A stretch of DNA of 64,000 nt, taken from Siphonodentalium dalli (Eukaryota > Mollusca > Scaphopoda > Gadilida > Siphonodentaliidae). The notes below the pieces were generated by a model, which made no database searches, was not told where the DNA came from, and saw only the letters and a program-made list of their open reading frames with translations. Made by a program: the position numbers and the translations under genes. Position 1 is the stretch's first letter, and each line of letters begins with the position of its first letter. Location of the stretch: the NCBI GenBank assembly GCA_032622095.1, contig CP136063.1, forward strand, positions 63,439,897 to 63,503,896, in the 5' to 3' direction. Shown one piece after another: positions 20,693 through 36,410 of the stretch.

Positions 20693-23600
20693 GAAAAATA
20701 ATCGAAAAAGGGCCATAACTCTGTCAAAAGATATTGGACCAACATCCGGATACCATTATTTTTAGTAGACCTTAGATGCCTTCATTCGCTAGAGATTTCG
20801 CGGTCCTCCTCCCATTAGTTTCTGAGTATTTCCAATTAAACAGAAAACGGCCGCAGTAGAAAAACAATATACTTCCTTGGTTACACCATGGAAGTATAAT
20901 AATAGGGAAAATCATGAGTGGAAAGAATCGCAGTTTCGGGACGGAAAATATAAGTATTGTGAGTATATGTTGTCCTAACATGTGTAGGTTGATCTCAAGT
21001 GTTTGGACGTGACCCCACCCCTACCTCGAAATTGGGTGACGGGATTGGGAAAACATCAACCCTGGCACAAAATGCGAAGTTTGAGGGCCCGTAACTCCGT
21101 TAGTTTCCAACGGATTTAAAAATTGTTTTCAGTTTTGCGATCTGCCGCTGACCTAGATTGCACAACATAAATTTCATCTGATTCGAACCCGAATAACACT
21201 TTGGTTATTGGAAAGCATATGGGCCCAAATTCAAAATTGGATGGCCAAAATCTCCGCCATTTTCACACGGATTTACGATCTGTTTTCAGCTTCGAGATCA
21301 ACGTATATGGTAGATGTTACATTCCAAGTTTCATCTGATTCGGAGAAGAATAACAAAAATGGTACCACGGACTACCCCTCCCCTGACCCACAATACTGAA
21401 CCGACACTGGCAAAATTTGGTCCACCGCGTGCCCTCTTCAGTCCGTACGTATTTTCGTATCAGATGACATCCTATGTTCGATATCTTCGGAGGAGATGTG
21501 TTATCAAGCACATGGGTCCAAAATTGCAAAGTTTGAGGGTCCGCAATTATGTCAGTTTTCGATGGATTTTCGAAATTCTTTCAATTTCGAGATCGACTGA
21601 TGTTGGAGATGTTATATTCCAAGTTTCATCTGATTCGGAGAAGAATTAAAAATTGGTACAACGGACCACCCCTCCCCAGACCCACAATAATGAACAGACA
21701 CTGGAAAAATTTGGCCCACCGCGTGCTCTCTTCCGTCCGCACACGTTGGCGTATAAGATGATATCCTATGTTCGATACCTTCGGAGGAGATGTGAGGACA
21801 AGCACATGGGCCCAAATTGCAAACTTTGAGGGCCCGTAACTCTTGCATTTCTTCTCGGATTTCAAAAATCCTTTCCGGTATGAGTTTGTTTTCGTTCGGG
21901 AAATACATAAACTTAAATATATGAATGTCAATCAAAATTTTATTTTTCAAAAAATTTGCCCCCCACCCCAGTGTCAAAATATATGTCCGACCCTGTCAAA
22001 TTTTCCTTCTCTGACTAAACTGACAACGGTCAACACGACTATGAAAACCACATGCAGTTATCTGGAATGATACAAGAGGACAACAGAGTACAATCAAATA
22101 GAGGTTTGCCAACTATGGGCGGTAACTCCTCAGGGAAAGCGCGGACACAAGTTCTGATGCCCGCGGGCAGTAGGGCATATCGAGATGTGCATACAGTCCA
22201 ATTTTCGATGCTCTGCTCCTTATAATTTCCGAGATAATCAAATAACATTTTTTCAGATAAAGGGAGATAACTCATCGGGGAAAACGCGGACAATATTCGT
22301 TATGCGACGATGGCATACAACTCTTTGATCCCAAGATACGTACCAAGTTTTAGTGTGCTACTCCTGGTACTTTTCGAGTAATAAGGGTTGCAAAAGTGTC
22401 CAGTATAATAATAATGAAAAATAATCGAAAAAGGGCCATAACTCTGTCAAAAGATATTGGACCAACATCCGGATACCATTATTTTTAGTAGACCTTAGAT
22501 GCCTTCATTCGCTAGAGATTTCGCGGTCCTCCTCCCATTAGTTTCTGAGTATTTCCAATTAAACAGAAAACGGCCGCAGTAGAAAAACAATATACTTCCT
22601 TGGTTACACCATGGAAGTATAATAATAGGGAAAATCATGAGTGGAAAGAATCGCAGTTTCGGGACGGAAAATATAAGTATTGTGAGTATATGTTGTCCTA
22701 ACATGTGTAGGTTGATCTCAAGTGTTTGGACGTGACCCCACCCCTACCTCGAAATTGGGTGACGGGATTGGGAAAACATCAACCCTGGCACAAAATGCGA
22801 AGTTTGAGGGCCCGTAACTCCGTTAGTTTCCAACGGATTTAAAAATTGTTTTCAGTTTTGCGATCTGCCGCTGACCTAGATTGCACAACATAAATTTCAT
22901 CTGATTCGAACCCGAATAACACTTTGGTTATTGGAAAGCATATGGGCCCAAATTCAAAATTGGATGGCCAAAATCTCCGCCATTTTCACACGGATTTACG
23001 ATCTGTTTTCAGCTTCGAGATCAACGTATATGGTAGATGTTACATTCCAAGTTTCATCTGATTCGGAGAAGAATAACAAAAATGGTACCACGGACTACCC
23101 CTCCCCTGACCCACAATACTGAACCGACACTGGCAAAATTTGGTCCACCGCGTGCCCTCTTCAGTCCGTACGTATTTTCGTATCAGATGACATCCTATGT
23201 TCGATATCTTCGGAGGAGATGTGTTATCAAGCACATGGGTCCAAAATTGCAAAGTTTGAGGGTCCGCAATTATGTCAGTTTTCGATGGATTTTCGAAATT
23301 CTTTCAATTTCGAGATCGACTGATGTTGGAGATGTTATATTCCAAGTTTCATCTGATTCGGAGAAGAATTAAAAATTGGTACAACGGACCACCCCTCCCC
23401 AGACCCACAATAATGAACAGACACTGGAAAAATTTGGCCCACCGCGTGCTCTCTTCCGTCCGCACACGTTGGCGTATAAGATGATATCCTATGTTCGATA
23501 CCTTCGGAGGAGATGTGAGGACAAGCACATGGGCCCAAATTGCAAACTTTGAGGGCCCGTAACTCTTGCATTTCTTCTCGGATTTCAAAAATCCTTTCCG

Positions 23601-26600
23601 GTATGAGTTTGTTTTCGTTCGGGAAATACATAAACTTAAATATATGAATGTCAATCAAAATTTTATTTTTCAAAAAATTTGCCCCCCACCCCAGTGTCAA
23701 AATATATGTCCGACCCTGTCAAATTTTCCTTCTCTGACTAAACTGACAACGGTCAACACGACTATGAAAACCACATGCAGTTATCTGGAATGATACAAGA
23801 GGACAACAGAGTACAATCAAATAGAGGTTTGCCAACTATGGGCGGTAACTCCTCAGGGAAAGCGCGGACACAAGTTCTGATGCCCGCGGGCAGTAGGGCA
23901 TATCGAGATGTGCATACAGTCCAATTTTCGATGCTCTGCTCCTTATAATTTCCGAGATAATCAAATAACATTTTTTCAGATAAAGGGAGATAACTCATCG
24001 GGGAAAACGCGGACAATATTCGTTATGCGACGATGGCATACAACTCTTTGATCCCAAGATACGTACCAAGTTTTAGTGTGCTACTCCTGGTACTTTTCGA
24101 GTAATAAGGGTTGCAAAAGTGTCCAGTATAATAATAATGAAAAATAATCGAAAAAGGGCCATAACTCTGTCAAAAGATATTGGACCAACATCCGGATACC
24201 ATTATTTTTAGTAGACCTTAGATGCCTTCATTCGCTAGAGATTTCGCGGTCCTCCTCCCATTAGTTTCTGAGTATTTCCAATTAAACAGAAAACGGCCGC
24301 AGTAGAAAAACAATATACTTCCTTGGTTACACCATGGAAGTATAATAATAGGGAAAATCATGAGTGGAAAGAATCGCAGTTTCGGGACGGAAAATATAAG
24401 TATTGTGAGTATATGTTGTCCTAACATGTGTAGGTTGATCTCAAGTGTTTGGACGTGACCCCACCCCTACCTCGAAATTGGGTGACGGGATTGGGAAAAC
24501 ATCAACCCTGGCACAAAATGCGAAGTTTGAGGGCCCGTAACTCCGTTAGTTTCCAACGGATTTAAAAATTGTTTTCAGTTTTGCGATCTGCCGCTGACCT
24601 AGATTGCACAACATAAATTTCATCTGATTCGAACCCGAATAACACTTTGGTTATTGGAAAGCATATGGGCCCAAATTCAAAATTGGATGGCCAAAATCTC
24701 CGCCATTTTCACACGGATTTACGATCTGTTTTCAGCTTCGAGATCAACGTATATGGTAGATGTTACATTCCAAGTTTCATCTGATTCGGAGAAGAATAAC
24801 AAAAATGGTACCACGGACTACCCCTCCCCTGACCCACAATACTGAACCGACACTGGCAAAATTTGGTCCACCGCGTGCCCTCTTCAGTCCGTACGTATTT
24901 TCGTATCAGATGACATCCTATGTTCGATATCTTCGGAGGAGATGTGTTATCAAGCACATGGGTCCAAAATTGCAAAGTTTGAGGGTCCGCAATTATGTCA
25001 GTTTTCGATGGATTTTCGAAATTCTTTCAATTTCGAGATCGACTGATGTTGGAGATGTTATATTCCAAGTTTCATCTGATTCGGAGAAGAATTAAAAATT
25101 GGTACAACGGACCACCCCTCCCCAGACCCACAATAATGAACAGACACTGGAAAAATTTGGCCCACCGCGTGCTCTCTTCCGTCCGCACACGTTGGCGTAT
25201 AAGATGATATCCTATGTTCGATACCTTCGGAGGAGATGTGAGGACAAGCACATGGGCCCAAATTGCAAACTTTGAGGGCCCGTAACTCTTGCATTTCTTC
25301 TCGGATTTCAAAAATCCTTTCCGGTATGAGTTTGTTTTCGTTCGGGAAATACATAAACTTAAATATATGAATGTCAATCAAAATTTTATTTTTCAAAAAA
25401 TTTGCCCCCCACCCCAGTGTCAAAATATATGTCCGACCCTGTCAAATTTTCCTTCTCTGACTAAACTGACAACGGTCAACACGACTATGAAAACCACATG
25501 CAGTTATCTGGAATGATACAAGAGGACAACAGAGTACAATCAAATAGAGGTTTGCCAACTATGGGCGGTAACTCCTCAGGGAAAGCGCGGACACAAGTTC
25601 TGATGCCCGCGGGCAGTAGGGCATATCGAGATGTGCATACAGTCCAATTTTCGATGCTCTGCTCCTTATAATTTCCGAGATAATCAAATAACATTTTTTC
25701 AGATAAAGGGAGATAACTCATCGGGGAAAACGCGGACAATATTCGTTATGCGACGATGGCATACAACTCTTTGATCCCAAGATACGTACCAAGTTTTAGT
25801 GTGCTACTCCTGGTACTTTTCGAGTAATAAGGGTTGCAAAAGTGTCCAGTATAATAATAATGAAAAATAATCGAAAAAGGGCCATAACTCTGTCAAAAGA
25901 TATTGGACCAACATCCGGATACCATTATTTTTAGTAGACCTTAGATGCCTTCATTCGCTAGAGATTTCGCGGTCCTCCTCCCATTAGTTTCTGAGTATTT
26001 CCAATTAAACAGAAAACGGCCGCAGTAGAAAAACAATATACTTCCTTGGTTACACCATGGAAGTATAATAATAGGGAAAATCATGAGTGGAAAGAATCGC
26101 AGTTTCGGGACGGAAAATATAAGTATTGTGAGTATATGTTGTCCTAACATGTGTAGGTTGATCTCAAGTGTTTGGACGTGACCCCACCCCTACCTCGAAA
26201 TTGGGTGACGGGATTGGGAAAACATCAACCCTGGCACAAAATGCGAAGTTTGAGGGCCCGTAACTCCGTTAGTTTCCAACGGATTTAAAAATTGTTTTCA
26301 GTTTTGCGATCTGCCGCTGACCTAGATTGCACAACATAAATTTCATCTGATTCGAACCCGAATAACACTTTGGTTATTGGAAAGCATATGGGCCCAAATT
26401 CAAAATTGGATGGCCAAAATCTCCGCCATTTTCACACGGATTTACGATCTGTTTTCAGCTTCGAGATCAACGTATATGGTAGATGTTACATTCCAAGTTT
26501 CATCTGATTCGGAGAAGAATAACAAAAATGGTACCACGGACTACCCCTCCCCTGACCCACAATACTGAACCGACACTGGCAAAATTTGGTCCACCGCGTG

Positions 26601-29600
26601 CCCTCTTCAGTCCGTACGTATTTTCGTATCAGATGACATCCTATGTTCGATATCTTCGGAGGAGATGTGTTATCAAGCACATGGGTCCAAAATTGCAAAG
26701 TTTGAGGGTCCGCAATTATGTCAGTTTTCGATGGATTTTCGAAATTCTTTCAATTTCGAGATCGACTGATGTTGGAGATGTTATATTCCAAGTTTCATCT
26801 GATTCGGAGAAGAATTAAAAATTGGTACAACGGACCACCCCTCCCCAGACCCACAATAATGAACAGACACTGGAAAAATTTGGCCCACCGCGTGCTCTCT
26901 TCCGTCCGCACACGTTGGCGTATAAGATGATATCCTATGTTCGATACCTTCGGAGGAGATGTGAGGACAAGCACATGGGCCCAAATTGCAAACTTTGAGG
27001 GCCCGTAACTCTTGCATTTCTTCTCGGATTTCAAAAATCCTTTCCGGTATGAGTTTGTTTTCGTTCGGGAAATACATAAACTTAAATATATGAATGTCAA
27101 TCAAAATTTTATTTTTCAAAAAATTTGCCCCCCACCCCAGTGTCAAAATATATGTCCGACCCTGTCAAATTTTCCTTCTCTGACTAAACTGACAACGGTC
27201 AACACGACTATGAAAACCACATGCAGTTATCTGGAATGATACAAGAGGACAACAGAGTACAATCAAATAGAGGTTTGCCAACTATGGGCGGTAACTCCTC
27301 AGGGAAAGCGCGGACACAAGTTCTGATGCCCGCGGGCAGTAGGGCATATCGAGATGTGCATACAGTCCAATTTTCGATGCTCTGCTCCTTATAATTTCCG
27401 AGATAATCAAATAACATTTTTTCAGATAAAGGGAGATAACTCATCGGGGAAAACGCGGACAATATTCGTTATGCGACGATGGCATACAACTCTTTGATCC
27501 CAAGATACGTACCAAGTTTTAGTGTGCTACTCCTGGTACTTTTCGAGTAATAAGGGTTGCAAAAGTGTCCAGTATAATAATAATGAAAAATAATCGAAAA
27601 AGGGCCATAACTCTGTCAAAAGATATTGGACCAACATCCGGATACCATTATTTTTAGTAGACCTTAGATGCCTTCATTCGCTAGAGATTTCGCGGTCCTC
27701 CTCCCATTAGTTTCTGAGTATTTCCAATTAAACAGAAAACGGCCGCAGTAGAAAAACAATATACTTCCTTGGTTACACCATGGAAGTATAATAATAGGGA
27801 AAATCATGAGTGGAAAGAATCGCAGTTTCGGGACGGAAAATATAAGTATTGTGAGTATATGTTGTCCTAACATGTGTAGGTTGATCTCAAGTGTTTGGAC
27901 GTGACCCCACCCCTACCTCGAAATTGGGTGACGGGATTGGGAAAACATCAACCCTGGCACAAAATGCGAAGTTTGAGGGCCCGTAACTCCGTTAGTTTCC
28001 AACGGATTTAAAAATTGTTTTCAGTTTTGCGATCTGCCGCTGACCTAGATTGCACAACATAAATTTCATCTGATTCGAACCCGAATAACACTTTGGTTAT
28101 TGGAAAGCATATGGGCCCAAATTCAAAATTGGATGGCCAAAATCTCCGCCATTTTCACACGGATTTACGATCTGTTTTCAGCTTCGAGATCAACGTATAT
28201 GGTAGATGTTACATTCCAAGTTTCATCTGATTCGGAGAAGAATAACAAAAATGGTACCACGGACTACCCCTCCCCTGACCCACAATACTGAACCGACACT
28301 GGCAAAATTTGGTCCACCGCGTGCCCTCTTCAGTCCGTACGTATTTTCGTATCAGATGACATCCTATGTTCGATATCTTCGGAGGAGATGTGTTATCAAG
28401 CACATGGGTCCAAAATTGCAAAGTTTGAGGGTCCGCAATTATGTCAGTTTTCGATGGATTTTCGAAATTCTTTCAATTTCGAGATCGACTGATGTTGGAG
28501 ATGTTATATTCCAAGTTTCATCTGATTCGGAGAAGAATTAAAAATTGGTACAACGGACCACCCCTCCCCAGACCCACAATAATGAACAGACACTGGAAAA
28601 ATTTGGCCCACCGCGTGCTCTCTTCCGTCCGCACACGTTGGCGTATAAGATGATATCCTATGTTCGATACCTTCGGAGGAGATGTGAGGACAAGCACATG
28701 GGCCCAAATTGCAAACTTTGAGGGCCCGTAACTCTTGCATTTCTTCTCGGATTTCAAAAATCCTTTCCGGTATGAGTTTGTTTTCGTTCGGGAAATACAT
28801 AAACTTAAATATATGAATGTCAATCAAAATTTTATTTTTCAAAAAATTTGCCCCCCACCCCAGTGTCAAAATATATGTCCGACCCTGTCAAATTTTCCTT
28901 CTCTGACTAAACTGACAACGGTCAACACGACTATGAAAACCACATGCAGTTATCTGGAATGATACAAGAGGACAACAGAGTACAATCAAATAGAGGTTTG
29001 CCAACTATGGGCGGTAACTCCTCAGGGAAAGCGCGGACACAAGTTCTGATGCCCGCGGGCAGTAGGGCATATCGAGATGTGCATACAGTCCAATTTTCGA
29101 TGCTCTGCTCCTTATAATTTCCGAGATAATCAAATAACATTTTTTCAGATAAAGGGAGATAACTCATCGGGGAAAACGCGGACAATATTCGTTATGCGAC
29201 GATGGCATACAACTCTTTGATCCCAAGATACGTACCAAGTTTTAGTGTGCTACTCCTGGTACTTTTCGAGTAATAAGGGTTGCAAAAGTGTCCAGTATAA
29301 TAATAATGAAAAATAATCGAAAAAGGGCCATAACTCTGTCAAAAGATATTGGACCAACATCCGGATACCATTATTTTTAGTAGACCTTAGATGCCTTCAT
29401 TCGCTAGAGATTTCGCGGTCCTCCTCCCATTAGTTTCTGAGTATTTCCAATTAAACAGAAAACGGCCGCAGTAGAAAAACAATATACTTCCTTGGTTACA
29501 CCATGGAAGTATAATAATAGGGAAAATCATGAGTGGAAAGAATCGCAGTTTCGGGACGGAAAATATAAGTATTGTGAGTATATGTTGTCCTAACATGTGT

Positions 29601-32600
29601 AGGTTGATCTCAAGTGTTTGGACGTGACCCCACCCCTACCTCGAAATTGGGTGACGGGATTGGGAAAACATCAACCCTGGCACAAAATGCGAAGTTTGAG
29701 GGCCCGTAACTCCGTTAGTTTCCAACGGATTTAAAAATTGTTTTCAGTTTTGCGATCTGCCGCTGACCTAGATTGCACAACATAAATTTCATCTGATTCG
29801 AACCCGAATAACACTTTGGTTATTGGAAAGCATATGGGCCCAAATTCAAAATTGGATGGCCAAAATCTCCGCCATTTTCACACGGATTTACGATCTGTTT
29901 TCAGCTTCGAGATCAACGTATATGGTAGATGTTACATTCCAAGTTTCATCTGATTCGGAGAAGAATAACAAAAATGGTACCACGGACTACCCCTCCCCTG
30001 ACCCACAATACTGAACCGACACTGGCAAAATTTGGTCCACCGCGTGCCCTCTTCAGTCCGTACGTATTTTCGTATCAGATGACATCCTATGTTCGATATC
30101 TTCGGAGGAGATGTGTTATCAAGCACATGGGTCCAAAATTGCAAAGTTTGAGGGTCCGCAATTATGTCAGTTTTCGATGGATTTTCGAAATTCTTTCAAT
30201 TTCGAGATCGACTGATGTTGGAGATGTTATATTCCAAGTTTCATCTGATTCGGAGAAGAATTAAAAATTGGTACAACGGACCACCCCTCCCCAGACCCAC
30301 AATAATGAACAGACACTGGAAAAATTTGGCCCACCGCGTGCTCTCTTCCGTCCGCACACGTTGGCGTATAAGATGATATCCTATGTTCGATACCTTCGGA
30401 GGAGATGTGAGGACAAGCACATGGGCCCAAATTGCAAACTTTGAGGGCCCGTAACTCTTGCATTTCTTCTCGGATTTCAAAAATCCTTTCCGGTATGAGT
30501 TTGTTTTCGTTCGGGAAATACATAAACTTAAATATATGAATGTCAATCAAAATTTTATTTTTCAAAAAATTTGCCCCCCACCCCAGTGTCAAAATATATG
30601 TCCGACCCTGTCAAATTTTCCTTCTCTGACTAAACTGACAACGGTCAACACGACTATGAAAACCACATGCAGTTATCTGGAATGATACAAGAGGACAACA
30701 GAGTACAATCAAATAGAGGTTTGCCAACTATGGGCGGTAACTCCTCAGGGAAAGCGCGGACACAAGTTCTGATGCCCGCGGGCAGTAGGGCATATCGAGA
30801 TGTGCATACAGTCCAATTTTCGATGCTCTGCTCCTTATAATTTCCGAGATAATCAAATAACATTTTTTCAGATAAAGGGAGATAACTCATCGGGGAAAAC
30901 GCGGACAATATTCGTTATGCGACGATGGCATACAACTCTTTGATCCCAAGATACGTACCAAGTTTTAGTGTGCTACTCCTGGTACTTTTCGAGTAATAAG
31001 GGTTGCAAAAGTGTCCAGTATAATAATAATGAAAAATAATCGAAAAAGGGCCATAACTCTGTCAAAAGATATTGGACCAACATCCGGATACCATTATTTT
31101 TAGTAGACCTTAGATGCCTTCATTCGCTAGAGATTTCGCGGTCCTCCTCCCATTAGTTTCTGAGTATTTCCAATTAAACAGAAAACGGCCGCAGTAGAAA
31201 AACAATATACTTCCTTGGTTACACCATGGAAGTATAATAATAGGGAAAATCATGAGTGGAAAGAATCGCAGTTTCGGGACGGAAAATATAAGTATTGTGA
31301 GTATATGTTGTCCTAACATGTGTAGGTTGATCTCAAGTGTTTGGACGTGACCCCACCCCTACCTCGAAATTGGGTGACGGGATTGGGAAAACATCAACCC
31401 TGGCACAAAATGCGAAGTTTGAGGGCCCGTAACTCCGTTAGTTTCCAACGGATTTAAAAATTGTTTTCAGTTTTGCGATCTGCCGCTGACCTAGATTGCA
31501 CAACATAAATTTCATCTGATTCGAACCCGAATAACACTTTGGTTATTGGAAAGCATATGGGCCCAAATTCAAAATTGGATGGCCAAAATCTCCGCCATTT
31601 TCACACGGATTTACGATCTGTTTTCAGCTTCGAGATCAACGTATATGGTAGATGTTACATTCCAAGTTTCATCTGATTCGGAGAAGAATAACAAAAATGG
31701 TACCACGGACTACCCCTCCCCTGACCCACAATACTGAACCGACACTGGCAAAATTTGGTCCACCGCGTGCCCTCTTCAGTCCGTACGTATTTTCGTATCA
31801 GATGACATCCTATGTTCGATATCTTCGGAGGAGATGTGTTATCAAGCACATGGGTCCAAAATTGCAAAGTTTGAGGGTCCGCAATTATGTCAGTTTTCGA
31901 TGGATTTTCGAAATTCTTTCAATTTCGAGATCGACTGATGTTGGAGATGTTATATTCCAAGTTTCATCTGATTCGGAGAAGAATTAAAAATTGGTACAAC
32001 GGACCACCCCTCCCCAGACCCACAATAATGAACAGACACTGGAAAAATTTGGCCCACCGCGTGCTCTCTTCCGTCCGCACACGTTGGCGTATAAGATGAT
32101 ATCCTATGTTCGATACCTTCGGAGGAGATGTGAGGACAAGCACATGGGCCCAAATTGCAAACTTTGAGGGCCCGTAACTCTTGCATTTCTTCTCGGATTT
32201 CAAAAATCCTTTCCGGTATGAGTTTGTTTTCGTTCGGGAAATACATAAACTTAAATATATGAATGTCAATCAAAATTTTATTTTTCAAAAAATTTGCCCC
32301 CCACCCCAGTGTCAAAATATATGTCCGACCCTGTCAAATTTTCCTTCTCTGACTAAACTGACAACGGTCAACACGACTATGAAAACCACATGCAGTTATC
32401 TGGAATGATACAAGAGGACAACAGAGTACAATCAAATAGAGGTTTGCCAACTATGGGCGGTAACTCCTCAGGGAAAGCGCGGACACAAGTTCTGATGCCC
32501 GCGGGCAGTAGGGCATATCGAGATGTGCATACAGTCCAATTTTCGATGCTCTGCTCCTTATAATTTCCGAGATAATCAAATAACATTTTTTCAGATAAAG

Positions 32601-35600
32601 GGAGATAACTCATCGGGGAAAACGCGGACAATATTCGTTATGCGACGATGGCATACAACTCTTTGATCCCAAGATACGTACCAAGTTTTAGTGTGCTACT
32701 CCTGGTACTTTTCGAGTAATAAGGGTTGCAAAAGTGTCCAGTATAATAATAATGAAAAATAATCGAAAAAGGGCCATAACTCTGTCAAAAGATATTGGAC
32801 CAACATCCGGATACCATTATTTTTAGTAGACCTTAGATGCCTTCATTCGCTAGAGATTTCGCGGTCCTCCTCCCATTAGTTTCTGAGTATTTCCAATTAA
32901 ACAGAAAACGGCCGCAGTAGAAAAACAATATACTTCCTTGGTTACACCATGGAAGTATAATAATAGGGAAAATCATGAGTGGAAAGAATCGCAGTTTCGG
33001 GACGGAAAATATAAGTATTGTGAGTATATGTTGTCCTAACATGTGTAGGTTGATCTCAAGTGTTTGGACGTGACCCCACCCCTACCTCGAAATTGGGTGA
33101 CGGGATTGGGAAAACATCAACCCTGGCACAAAATGCGAAGTTTGAGGGCCCGTAACTCCGTTAGTTTCCAACGGATTTAAAAATTGTTTTCAGTTTTGCG
33201 ATCTGCCGCTGACCTAGATTGCACAACATAAATTTCATCTGATTCGAACCCGAATAACACTTTGGTTATTGGAAAGCATATGGGCCCAAATTCAAAATTG
33301 GATGGCCAAAATCTCCGCCATTTTCACACGGATTTACGATCTGTTTTCAGCTTCGAGATCAACGTATATGGTAGATGTTACATTCCAAGTTTCATCTGAT
33401 TCGGAGAAGAATAACAAAAATGGTACCACGGACTACCCCTCCCCTGACCCACAATACTGAACCGACACTGGCAAAATTTGGTCCACCGCGTGCCCTCTTC
33501 AGTCCGTACGTATTTTCGTATCAGATGACATCCTATGTTCGATATCTTCGGAGGAGATGTGTTATCAAGCACATGGGTCCAAAATTGCAAAGTTTGAGGG
33601 TCCGCAATTATGTCAGTTTTCGATGGATTTTCGAAATTCTTTCAATTTCGAGATCGACTGATGTTGGAGATGTTATATTCCAAGTTTCATCTGATTCGGA
33701 GAAGAATTAAAAATTGGTACAACGGACCACCCCTCCCCAGACCCACAATAATGAACAGACACTGGAAAAATTTGGCCCACCGCGTGCTCTCTTCCGTCCG
33801 CACACGTTGGCGTATAAGATGATATCCTATGTTCGATACCTTCGGAGGAGATGTGAGGACAAGCACATGGGCCCAAATTGCAAACTTTGAGGGCCCGTAA
33901 CTCTTGCATTTCTTCTCGGATTTCAAAAATCCTTTCCGGTATGAGTTTGTTTTCGTTCGGGAAATACATAAACTTAAATATATGAATGTCAATCAAAATT
34001 TTATTTTTCAAAAAATTTGCCCCCCACCCCAGTGTCAAAATATATGTCCGACCCTGTCAAATTTTCCTTCTCTGACTAAACTGACAACGGTCAACACGAC
34101 TATGAAAACCACATGCAGTTATCTGGAATGATACAAGAGGACAACAGAGTACAATCAAATAGAGGTTTGCCAACTATGGGCGGTAACTCCTCAGGGAAAG
34201 CGCGGACACAAGTTCTGATGCCCGCGGGCAGTAGGGCATATCGAGATGTGCATACAGTCCAATTTTCGATGCTCTGCTCCTTATAATTTCCGAGATAATC
34301 AAATAACATTTTTTCAGATAAAGGGAGATAACTCATCGGGGAAAACGCGGACAATATTCGTTATGCGACGATGGCATACAACTCTTTGATCCCAAGATAC
34401 GTACCAAGTTTTAGTGTGCTACTCCTGGTACTTTTCGAGTAATAAGGGTTGCAAAAGTGTCCAGTATAATAATAATGAAAAATAATCGAAAAAGGGCCAT
34501 AACTCTGTCAAAAGATATTGGACCAACATCCGGATACCATTATTTTTAGTAGACCTTAGATGCCTTCATTCGCTAGAGATTTCGCGGTCCTCCTCCCATT
34601 AGTTTCTGAGTATTTCCAATTAAACAGAAAACGGCCGCAGTAGAAAAACAATATACTTCCTTGGTTACACCATGGAAGTATAATAATAGGGAAAATCATG
34701 AGTGGAAAGAATCGCAGTTTCGGGACGGAAAATATAAGTATTGTGAGTATATGTTGTCCTAACATGTGTAGGTTGATCTCAAGTGTTTGGACGTGACCCC
34801 ACCCCTACCTCGAAATTGGGTGACGGGATTGGGAAAACATCAACCCTGGCACAAAATGCGAAGTTTGAGGGCCCGTAACTCCGTTAGTTTCCAACGGATT
34901 TAAAAATTGTTTTCAGTTTTGCGATCTGCCGCTGACCTAGATTGCACAACATAAATTTCATCTGATTCGAACCCGAATAACACTTTGGTTATTGGAAAGC
35001 ATATGGGCCCAAATTCAAAATTGGATGGCCAAAATCTCCGCCATTTTCACACGGATTTACGATCTGTTTTCAGCTTCGAGATCAACGTATATGGTAGATG
35101 TTACATTCCAAGTTTCATCTGATTCGGAGAAGAATAACAAAAATGGTACCACGGACTACCCCTCCCCTGACCCACAATACTGAACCGACACTGGCAAAAT
35201 TTGGTCCACCGCGTGCCCTCTTCAGTCCGTACGTATTTTCGTATCAGATGACATCCTATGTTCGATATCTTCGGAGGAGATGTGTTATCAAGCACATGGG
35301 TCCAAAATTGCAAAGTTTGAGGGTCCGCAATTATGTCAGTTTTCGATGGATTTTCGAAATTCTTTCAATTTCGAGATCGACTGATGTTGGAGATGTTATA
35401 TTCCAAGTTTCATCTGATTCGGAGAAGAATTAAAAATTGGTACAACGGACCACCCCTCCCCAGACCCACAATAATGAACAGACACTGGAAAAATTTGGCC
35501 CACCGCGTGCTCTCTTCCGTCCGCACACGTTGGCGTATAAGATGATATCCTATGTTCGATACCTTCGGAGGAGATGTGAGGACAAGCACATGGGCCCAAA

Positions 35601-36199
35601 TTGCAAACTTTGAGGGCCCGTAACTCTTGCATTTCTTCTCGGATTTCAAAAATCCTTTCCGGTATGAGTTTGTTTTCGTTCGGGAAATACATAAACTTAA
35701 ATATATGAATGTCAATCAAAATTTTATTTTTCAAAAAATTTGCCCCCCACCCCAGTGTCAAAATATATGTCCGACCCTGTCAAATTTTCCTTCTCTGACT
35801 AAACTGACAACGGTCAACACGACTATGAAAACCACATGCAGTTATCTGGAATGATACAAGAGGACAACAGAGTACAATCAAATAGAGGTTTGCCAACTAT
35901 GGGCGGTAACTCCTCAGGGAAAGCGCGGACACAAGTTCTGATGCCCGCGGGCAGTAGGGCATATCGAGATGTGCATACAGTCCAATTTTCGATGCTCTGC
36001 TCCTTATAATTTCCGAGATAATCAAATAACATTTTTTCAGATAAAGGGAGATAACTCATCGGGGAAAACGCGGACAATATTCGTTATGCGACGATGGCAT
36101 ACAACTCTTTGATCCCAAGATACGTACCAAGTTTTAGTGTGCTACTCCTGGTACTTTTCGAGTAATAAGGGTTGCAAAAGTGTCCAGTATAATAATAAT
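20693..36199 (+). repeat. Family B tandem array, nine 1723-bp units
   Basis: Units start at 20693, 22416, 24139, 25862, 27585, 29308, 31031, 32754 and 34477, with no variation in period. Each has a 5' module (GAAAAATAATCG, GGGCCATAACTCTGTC and the hairpin) and a body that begins GGGAAAATCATGAG. About 293-bp sub-repeats start at 21215, 21508 and 21802 in the first unit. B is a sister of family A: the last third is almost the same, the middle diverges more. I noticed no base difference between units. The open frames repeated in each unit lack domains and rely on non-ATG starts, so no protein is called. Confidence 0.93.
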
Positions 36200-36410
36200 G
36201 AAAAATAATCGAAAAAGGGCCATAACTCTGTCAAAAGATATTGGACCAACATCCGGATACCATTATTTTTAGTAGACCTTAGATGCCTTCATTCGCTAGA
36301 GATTTCGCGGTCCTCCTCCCATTAGTTTCTGAGTATTTCCAATTAAACAGAAAACGGCCGCAGTAGAAAAACAATATACTTCCTTGGTTACACCATGGAA
36401 GTATAATAAT
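36200..36410 (+). repeat. Extra B 5' module ending in the B-to-A join
   Basis: This is the 5' module of a tenth B unit, including its hairpin (36375-36405). The B body is missing; after ATAATAAT the sequence goes directly to the 5' module of family A. Two related modules (CTGTCAAAAG then CTGTTAAAAG) therefore stand side by side here. Confidence 0.88.
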